Positions 56,634 to 64,000 of a stretch of DNA of 64,000 bases are shown here, piece by piece (position 1 is the stretch's first letter; each line of letters opens with the position of its first letter). The notes below the pieces were generated by a model. It was not told where the DNA came from. It worked only from the letters and a program-made list of their open reading frames with translations, and did not search any database. The DNA is taken from the NCBI RefSeq assembly GCF_003073045.1, contig NC_037596.1, positions 14,381,950-14,445,949 on the forward strand, given 5' to 3'. A program made the translations under genes and the position numbers. Source of the DNA: Pomacea canaliculata. Lineage: Eukaryota > Mollusca > Gastropoda > Architaenioglossa > Ampullariidae.

Positions 56634-57989
56634 TTAAGTGTTAATGTATATCATCATCAAATAATTATCCTCTACAAACTGATTTCAATCTAGACAACAT
56701 TTTGGTGATACGTAGAATATGATTGTGTGCAAACATCACTTTTTTCTGAAGTCGAGCCGACTTGTAATTATGACTATTGGTAATTTACTTATGGGTAAAA
56801 GCTACCCTAACTTGTGCAGAAAATTAGCTGTAAGGTTAACCTAACAACCTAACGAAATCTTGTGATACACCCATAAAATTAAGTTTATATGCGGAACCAG
56901 CTGATTAGGTTGACAAGCGACAAAACTTGTATCAGCTACTAGACAGGTGAAGTTACCTAACACACCTGCACTGCTAGAATTCCAGTAAAGATGCCATTTC
57001 TCTTCGTTATTTGGTCAAAGGTTGAAGCAAGAAATCTACAACTAAAATAAGAATTTTATAGTAAAAAATTAGCAATCAGTTGCCTGTCATAGTTATTTAT
57101 TCTAAACAAATGATGTTCTCGAACATTGTAAGCTTAATTTCTGTTTGTTAAGAGTCATTATCATCAAAGAAGAAAAGTGAAGGGTTCGATGTTAAATGGC
57201 TCATTCCCTTTTGTATTTTATACACATTATCAGTTGAAGTACAACGATCCTATCAACAGTTATTCGCCGAGTGCAGTTTATAGTTTAGGGAAATTGTTTG
57301 TGTGTGGATGAGTGAGCGCGCGCGTGTGTGTGTTTTAAAGAGAATTAAATAAGTGCAGTCCAGGTACATCAAAGTAAGATAAAGTTATAGGTACTGTTCG
57401 TGTCTACTTATGGAAGTTAAGCCTGCATGGCAACAGGTTAAAACTTATGATTTATAGGCAGGGGGGTATATTGGTGTGTGGGTACGAGTGCTCCATTGGT
57501 TCTCCAACAAAAGTCCTGAGTATATGCTCATCTCACAATCAAAAATATTCGTATAATCAGTTAAAACTAATCAATAGATTGGAGCCAATGTAGTCACTAC
57601 CTGTTTAACATGGGTGTGTGTGTGTGTAGCGCGTGCAAGTCAGCGAGGAGACATTGAAAAGGGAGATCACCATCGACACACATTCTTACTTCCCCTTCTT
57701 TAAACGAAATCTTTAATATTAAAAAGTTAGATAATACAGTTTTAGTTTTTATATGTGTATGCAAATTAAGATATAATAAATGGCATGGAATAGAGGTGTA
57801 CCTAATGAAAGAGAGAGCTTCCTGACAGTCTCTAAAGAGTCAAAGGGCAGGAGTCACTTCTTCCGCGTCACAAGGGGACCCTTACATACTAACAAACAAG
57901 CAAACAAGCTAACAAAAAAAGCAAGCTAACAAAAAACTCAACAAGCAGAAAAACAAACAAACATACAGAGGATAATTGAGGTCAAAACG

Positions 57990-57995
57990 TTTATT
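57990..57995 (-). terminator. Poly-A signal, sulfatase 2
   Basis: AATAAA on the minus strand (TTTATT on plus) about 90 bases after the stop at 58085-58087. Confidence 0.6.
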
Positions 57996-58084
57996 CCGAT
58001 TTAAAATCTCAGAACTGTTCGACCTCGACTGGTGACCAGAAACGTCTGGAGACATCATGCAGGTCCCTCGGAATCTTCAAACAT

Positions 58085-60654
58085 TTAACACCATCCGGGT
58101 CCCTCGTAACCAAACGTCGCGTTGTACCTGACAAAGGCATCGGTTGTTGCCTTCTCGGCTACAACGAACGGGAACAAAAGCTTTTTCTTTTGGCGAAGAA
58201 ATTTCTTCATCTCGTCCACTTTGGCCGGGTAGAGGTCTGCAAGGTTGTAGATCTCCTGAGGGTCTTGTTCGATGTTGAAGAGTAAAACTCTAAAAACGGA
58301 AAATGAAAGCATCGTAACAGGGACAGTCTACAATGTTAACGAGAAAACACTGACATGACAAATCAGACACCTTAGCTTACTGGTGTGTTAGCAGCAAATC
58401 ATCGGAGCTGCAATGTTAGTAGAGAACCGAGCACACCTTTCGCCCATAATAAAAAGTCAGTCATTTGAATGTGCTTTAATAAAAGATTGTATCATTCAGT
58501 ATAGATACAAAGACTTACTTGGAAATGTTCATCTGCTGCAAGTCTTTGCCGAAGTTAATGTCCCCCCACGTCAAGTTACCGGAGAAGATCTCTTTTTTCA
58601 GACTCGGTACCATGGAGGCAGGAGGATACCAGCCGTTGTATTTCCGTCCTGGAACCCCTTCGCAATATTTATACTCATATTTTCGAACGCAGTAGCGGTT
58701 GGTGGTGTCGTCCATGTTGTAGACAAAGTCTGTCCTGCCGGTGTTGCTGTTGTTCACAATTTGATTCCATAAGTCTTGACCGTCGAGGCTTGTCGAGGGA
58801 GGGACTAGGCCAGCGCCCCTCATCAAGGTCGGGAGCCAGTCTACGGCATGGATCATGCCTTTGAAGGTGGTGTTGGTGTTCCTCAGTTTGGCGCTGCGCA
58901 ACACGGTGAAGGACCTGGTGCCTCCCTCCCATAGCGAAGATTTCTGACCTCGAAGAGGCCAGTTAGTGCCGGCTCCTTCTAGAGGTCCACCGTTGTCAGA
59001 CATCAGCAGTACGGTGGTGCTGTTGTAAATTCCCTGTAAAACAGTTCAGAGAACAAGAAAGATTAAAGAGGGAAGAATGGTTGGTCGCTGCTATCTTACA
59101 GAAAATAAGTCAATATTAGGATAAAGTGGTTGCCCTATCAGTCCTGTAAAGCAGATGCCAAGTAGAGACGGGATATGTCAGTCTGAAGAGTCAACTGAGT
59201 CGACGACTCCCGAGTGTCACTGGCTTTGGTGGCAAGTCATACGTTGATACTCTGTCAAAGGTCAGGAAAGGATGTAAGGATTAAGAATGAGGTGTCAAAG
59301 ACCACATCCCTGAGCCTCTGAACCACCCTGTAAAGAAGAGAAGGAAACGACGGGTGAGGAATATGGTTAATACCTCTGATATAAGCACGTCTCGCAGATC
59401 TCCGACAGCCTCGTCGGCCGAGTAGACCATCGCACAGCGCGTGCGCCGCTCGAGGTCCTTGATGTGTGAGCACACCGTGTTCACCAACTCCTGCTTGGCC
59501 TCGCACGGGCAGTGCACGCTCTGCATGGCGTAGTAGATGAAAAAGGGCTTACTCTTGTCGCGGTTCGCGATGAAATTGCGGACATACTGTCTGAAAAGGT
59601 CTGCGGCATAGGTGCCCTGCTCGTAGTACAGGTCAGTCTGGTTGCGGAAGTCGTAGGAGAACGGACCCTCCCCCGAGTGGTTGAAGAAGCCCAGGGCGTT
59701 AGTGTAGAAGCCGTAGTCGAAGTGGAACCCTCTCTCCAGGGGAGTGAGTGTCTTATTGCAGTGACCCAGGTGCCACTTACCCACATGGCTGTTGACGTAG
59801 TCATACGGTTCTAGGTACTGGGGCATGAGTGTCAAGCTTTCGTTCAGCCAGGCCAGGTTCGACCCTTTGATCTGGTTGATTTGCATACCGTATGTATAGG
59901 GATATCTGGAACAGGAAGGCGCTTGTGTTGGACTGTCTGCATTTTGTGTAAACATATCGGCCTTTCCCCACCGAGATGAGCGATGCACGTGCATACTGTC
60001 TTTTGCTTGTTTATATATTGTGATGGGCCTTAAACTTTAACCTTAACTGTCCCTAGCCCAAATCATAATCCCTATTCTAACTTTAAGTTATGAGTAATCA
60101 TAGATGCAAAAAGTTAACGATTTCAAAGTATAGGAAATATCCAGATAGAGTATAACATAGAGGGAAAACAAGCAAACAATAGAGAATAAGCTTTATGTGA
60201 GGTTCAGAGAAAAGTCGTTGGACCCGCTGCTTGCCAGTAAAACATTGTGGGGACTGGTTACACGGGACCTTAAGGAACACGGCACGTTTTTCATATGTTG
60301 GTGATGGGGATGTTTCCTCTAAAGAAAAGGTAGGGTACACTTTGTTTTTGTAATGATTGGTAAAATATTCTTTATCCACATGTGGGTGAATGCTTACCTG
60401 GCCGTCAGTATAGCGGAGCGGGTTGGAGCGCAGACCTGCAAAACGTAAGACTGATTGAAGGTCACGCCCTCTTGCCGTAGGAGGTTGATGTTGGGAGTTC
60501 GCATCTCGGGATCGGCTCCTTGATGGTCAGCATAGCCGAAGTCGTCCATAAGCATGATGATGATGTTATCGTATTGCGGAGTCGACTCGGAGGCCACATT
60601 CTCCAAGAAAAGGACGCCAGCAAAGATGGCGGCGATTAGTGAAGGACGAATCAT
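58085..60654 (-). CDS. Arylsulfatase (ARSB/ARSI/ARSJ-like), intact, second subfamily
   Basis: Minus-strand coding exons 60398-60654, 59374-59905, 58519-59033 and 58085-58289 join in frame to 502 residues. MIRPSLIAAIFAGVLFLENV is the signal peptide. The core shows MLMDDFGYAD (Asp37/Asp38), CAPTR with Cys75 as the formylglycine site (Thr replaces the usual Ser, as the CxP(S/T)R rule allows), GKWHLGHC, YYAMQSVHCP, LLMSDNGG, LWEGGTRSF and VDWLPTLM. The C-terminus FGYEGPGWC shares its last residues with the other gene. Introns fall just after the catalytic motif (phase 2), before GIYNSTT (phase 0) and after MNIS (phase 2). None is shared with the 35-kb gene, so these are old, separate subfamilies. 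A fully competent secreted or lysosomal sulfatase is expected; substrate unknown. A leader exon and a promoter lie upstream. Confidence 0.92.
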
Positions 60655-61164
60655 GATTCGTCTTCAGAAGTCCGATCCTTCAGATGAACGTTGGGTCTGG
60701 AACAAGCATCTGTCTTTCTCACCGTGATTAAATACATATATGTTTATGATAAATTGTTAACTTTTGTATCAACTATTTCCTTTGTTTTGAACAGCATAAA
60801 ATTATTGCAGATCTTGTTCGCTCAACAATTTGATCAGAACACTTGAAGCTAGTAAAATATAAACTTTTTGTGTATGCTGTCCACTTCTACGCTTTTGGAT
60901 TTCAACAGACAGATCTCTGAGCAAGCACATATCGCTAGAATTATCACAAACATATTAAAAAAAACTACTGACTTAAGCACAGAGGTAGTCCTCTATTTAA
61001 AGATTTAGCTCCTTCTTCTGACGATAAGTAGTCCATGCAGTAGTCATTTACTAGCATAAAGTGGCACTTACCTGTAAGCTTTTTATGAGAGGCACACGAG
61101 TACTACAGGTGCTGTGTGAGAGGTCTGAATATATATCTTCTGACCCACGCCCTCTTGCCACGTG
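60655..61164 (-). promoter_or_regulatory. Promoter and leader exons of sulfatase 2
   Basis: Read on the minus strand: CACGTG at 61159-61164, GCAAGAGGGCGTGGGTC, a TATATATTC box at 61127-61135, then CAGACCTCTCACACAG. A leader ends in a perfect donor CTTACAG|GTAAGT after 61072. It splices to TTCCAG|ACCC, with the coding exon's leader at 60655-60696. E-box, TATA and GACCTC order and spacing match the other sulfatase blocks. Confidence 0.65.
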
Positions 61165-61799
61165 GACTAATCAAATCCTTTCACGGGTGTCATATAAAAG
61201 CACTAACAATGACACCATGTGTTGTAATTGTTGTGTGACAAAGGAGATGAAAGCAGATGTGATTCACTAGGTGACAGCTGCATGAACAAAGGGTTACGAA
61301 CGATACGATTTTTTTTGGACCAAAAGCGGATTACAGTCTTGAGTGAGTCACCCTTGTAAGCTCTTATCTCGCTGATCTCTCTCGGTAACTCTCTCTCTGT
61401 AACTCTCTCTCTTTATGTTTCTTTCAGGGGATTATGAAGTTTGCTTTATGACATTATCCAAGGTACGCTGATATATTCGTGTCATTAGTGGGATGAAATC
61501 TATATATCTTACTCAGGCTCTTATCTTGCTTTCTGCAAGGGAGGCACGTGTCGTTTTTCTCTTCCCCTTTCAATTTCATTCCTATTTTCTCTCAACTTTT
61601 TCCTTTATTAGTCGTTCTTTACTTCTCTATTTGATTTTACTCAGCAATCCAAATAGATATAAAAATATAAACAAATATATATATAACCACAGAATCAAAA
61701 ATTTACATTCACGCATAAATACATTAAAATATTTCTGTAGCAGATTTTCTTACTCCTTTGCAGCGATGTTATCTTTTCGTGACGAGTAGTACGAGAAAC

Positions 61800-62107
61800 G
61801 CTGAAGATACGCTTGAAAAAAAAAATCGGCCTTCGACATAACCCGATTCGGATACATTAGGATTTATAACCGACTGAGTATCAGCTCACCTACACCACTG
61901 CTGCCTTGGATATAATTCACCGGTTCAACGGTTCGAGGAAACATCCGTGACATCCGTGACGACGATTCCTCGACGTGGAGATTACGATCATTCTGTACCG
62001 ACAGTGTGTTTGTGTGTGTGGACACTGAATCATCGGACTGCTGGCATCTAGATTACCTGAAGAGCGGAGTGTCAAGTGTCGGGAGGATTATTAACTTTCT
62101 ACGGAAG
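61800..62107 (+). other. Possible leader exon of a gene beyond the window
   Basis: A stretch richer in CpG (CCGATTCGG, CCGTGACGACGATTCC) ends in CTACGGAAG|GTAGGC near 62107. It could be a 5' untranslated exon on the plus strand. Nothing after it to 63400 shows a protein domain, so this stays a guess. Confidence 0.2.
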
Positions 62108-63404
62108 GTAGGCAGTAGGCGGTAGAGCTATTTTATTGTTTTCTTCCTAATTTCATTGCCATTTATTTTTAAAACATTAAATGTGTCAACTGTTGGCCGG
62201 ACCTTTTTGTTTGAGAAAGTTTGAAGAGTTTTTACATGCAGATGTTTATACACGCTGGCATGCATTCGTAACGCACTCTCCACAAAACGTTACAGGCAGC
62301 TTTGCTGAAATACTGAGAAAAATAAGAAATGAACAATCTACCAACAGAAACACACACAGAGGAACTTACATATGGCCAACGTTAACTCGTAATACTCGAT
62401 TGTCACGAAAAAGTCACATTGGAATGAGAAATAATCTAGGGATTGCTGTTGGAATAAAATCTGACTTCTTGTCAACCCCTTTTGTACTGTCAGTTGGTAG
62501 GTCTTGGGTAGTTTCACAGCAAAGTCCGAGTATGAAATCTTTGCTACACTGCGATCGTGGAGACAAAGAGTACGGGACACGGTTCCCATCTGAAAACCCA
62601 CCCAGGCTAAGGCAAGAAAAACAAAAGACCTCGAGTTACACGCTGAAACATTTATTTTCATAACCAACTGGCAAAGGAAATGGGTAATAACAAATCTTGG
62701 TGTTCACTTAACAAATTTAATGTGAAAAGCGAAGGTGTCTGAATTACTTCACGAGCCTTTCCAAATCTGGCCGTATGAATTCTGGTCACAAAACCTTCTC
62801 GATTTTCCCTGTGGAAGTCCTTGCTTCTCTGTGCTCCCTTTCATAAGCTAATCCTCTCCTGTTGTAGTGTCTTTCATTGACTCCATCGAAAGCTGTTGCT
62901 GGGTTTTATCGCAGTCATCATTAAGCTCACTGATAGAAATAAGCAGCTATGTAGTATTAGCTACATCTGTTCTAAAATCCAACGCGAGTCAATACAGGTC
63001 AATGCTGTCACGACACCGCTACTCATTCACACTCTCTCGAGCACACCAGCGGGGTCAGACAATTGCGCCTTCTTTCTCTCCAATTACAAAAAATGTTTTC
63101 CTGTACGAGTCTGCCTACGTTTATTAGTTAAAAAAATATAATTAAAAAACCTAACTATGAAAAAACACAGTGAAAAAAGCTCTGAATTTCTTCTGCTCCA
63201 GTCAAGCCCACTGTCTCTTTTTTTTCGATGGACGAACATTTCTATTCAGTGCTCCGACTTGGTGTCTCTACGATGCAGCCGGACATTCAGAAGTTGGTTT
63301 GGGGTAAACAACTTCAAATATCCAACTAATTACTATATAATTAATGGTAAGTACAACTTGTTTCTAATAAAAAATGGTATCTGCTCTTTTTTTTTTTGTA
63401 TTTG

Positions 63405-63480
63405 TGCGGTGAAGTGGCCAGTGACACGCATGTCGGAAATGTGTATGGCCCGCAGGCCGAAAAATGGTTGGGCATCACTG
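63405..63480. mobile_element. End of a hAT-like element
   Basis: ATGGCCCGCAGGCC ... GGTTGGGCATCACTG is the inverted form of the CAGTGATGCMCAACC end seen at 46460. The other end and a target duplication were not found, so it is truncated or its partner is diverged. Confidence 0.55.
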
Positions 63481-63505
63481 CATTAAGTGATCTGTTATCA
63501 GGATA

Positions 63506-63745
63506 CTATCTCCTAGAGGCCGGATTGGGAGTTCCTGCTTGTTGATTTTCACCACTTCGATCTTCTTTCTTTTGACCTTTTAAACCAGTTTTCTCTGCTT
63601 CCTCTGCTAGCTTTCTCAGTTTGGTTTGTGCATGTTGTTGCCGATGAGATAGAAGACTAATGTCATCTGTAAAGTCCAGGTCCTCTAGATGTTTGGTGAA
63701 GGTCCACTGGATACCGGTGTTATTGTCTTGAATTGTCTTGCGCAT
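63506..63745 (-). mobile_element. LINE reverse transcriptase relic
   Basis: The minus strand reads GIQWTFTKHLEDLDFTDDIS and then LLSHRQQHAQTKLRKLAEEA, a region around the F-x-DD catalytic box of non-LTR reverse transcriptases (FTDD here). The frame is short and open to its ATG, and upstream domains are absent. It is a truncated copy. Confidence 0.7.
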
Positions 63746-63819
63746 AATCCAGTCTATGACGAATTATTATGATGAAAAATGTCCTAATGATTTGAGAACC
63801 TAGTTAACAAGTATGTTCA

Positions 63820-63945
63820 CGCATCTCGTATTAGGTTCGATTAGAACTTGTATTATATAACACCGTCTGACTACAGCATAGATGTCATTTTATATACAAG
63901 ACTTAAAAAATCTGTACTCATGAAAACCAATCTGTTACATATGAG
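63820..63945 (-). repeat. Fragment of sulfatase upstream repeat
   Basis: CTCGTATTAGGTTCGATTAGAACTTGTA ... ACACCGTCTGACTAC and the following AACCAATCTGTTAC match 39610-39750 in the same orientation. It may be the far upstream part of the sulfatase 2 promoter, separated from it by LINE and hAT insertions, or belong to a further sulfatase copy outside the window. Confidence 0.6.
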
Positions 63946-64000
63946 CTCTCTCTCTCTCTCTCACGCACACACTGTTTTCTTCAATTCTTAATCTGCTACA

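Larger units (their letters stand above)
55255..57330 (+). repeat. Third copy of sulfatase upstream DNA
   Basis: 55255-55490 matches 43430-43680. 55905-57330 matches 41170-42560 directly and 40170-38940 inverted. The order of the two pieces is reversed relative to the 41-44 kb region, so the block was rearranged after copying. Confidence 0.75.

Noticed and set aside
62181-62667. 160-codon plus and 109-codon minus frames
   Set aside because: They overlap on opposite strands with no recognisable domain, no paralogue in the window and no convincing splice signals. Either could be a real exon, but nothing supports it.

Overview
The window reads as nuclear DNA of an animal with split genes: GT-AG introns, AT-rich introns, tRNA-derived SINEs, LINE scraps and many hAT-like miniature elements. 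A tandem arylsulfatase family beside a rapidly duplicating Ig-like receptor family suggests a lophotrochozoan, most likely a mollusc (perhaps a gastropod). That placement is inference from gene content, not a database match.

Layout. (1) 1-4.2 kb: AT-rich, no firm gene; a GC-richer stretch at 3.17-3.34 kb may be a promoter or leader exon. (2) 4.3-29.6 kb, + strand: an Ig-like receptor locus. Two signal-peptide exons are each followed by a 342-nt ectodomain exon, then short Ser/Thr-rich stalk exons, a third ectodomain exon, one transmembrane exon and a tyrosine-rich tail. The ectodomains share four cysteines (C-x8-C-x6/7-C-x-C) and a D-x-G-x-W signature. Almost every boundary is phase 1, so cassettes can be combined without breaking frame. 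(3) 15173-15272 is a 100-N gap. What follows, to about 26.86 kb, is a second, noisier copy of 5.09-15.17 kb. Its error pattern looks more like an unpolished or false duplication than a real one. (4) 30-35 kb: intergenic, with a LINE relic and a decayed minisatellite. (5) 35-61 kb: an arylsulfatase cluster. It holds one intact + strand gene (35.66-37.86 kb, 474 aa), one + strand pseudogene that lost its start and catalytic cysteine (44.0-46.15 kb), one chimeric - strand pseudogene (49.8-52.0 kb), two exon relics, and one intact - strand gene (58.09-60.65 kb, 502 aa). Upstream blocks with an E-box (CACGTG), a TATA-like box and an untranslated leader are repeated around the cluster, two of them as a large inverted repeat. 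(6) 61-64 kb: no firm gene; LINE and hAT pieces and a further fragment of the sulfatase upstream repeat.

The two intact sulfatases should be secreted or lysosomal sulfate-ester hydrolases that depend on formylglycine modification of their CxP(S/T)R cysteine. The receptor should be a type I surface protein whose tail could recruit SH2-domain proteins when phosphorylated. Nothing seen links the two families functionally; they are neighbours that both expand by local duplication. No rRNA, tRNA gene, CRISPR array, or retroviral, LTR or Polinton-like element was recognised.
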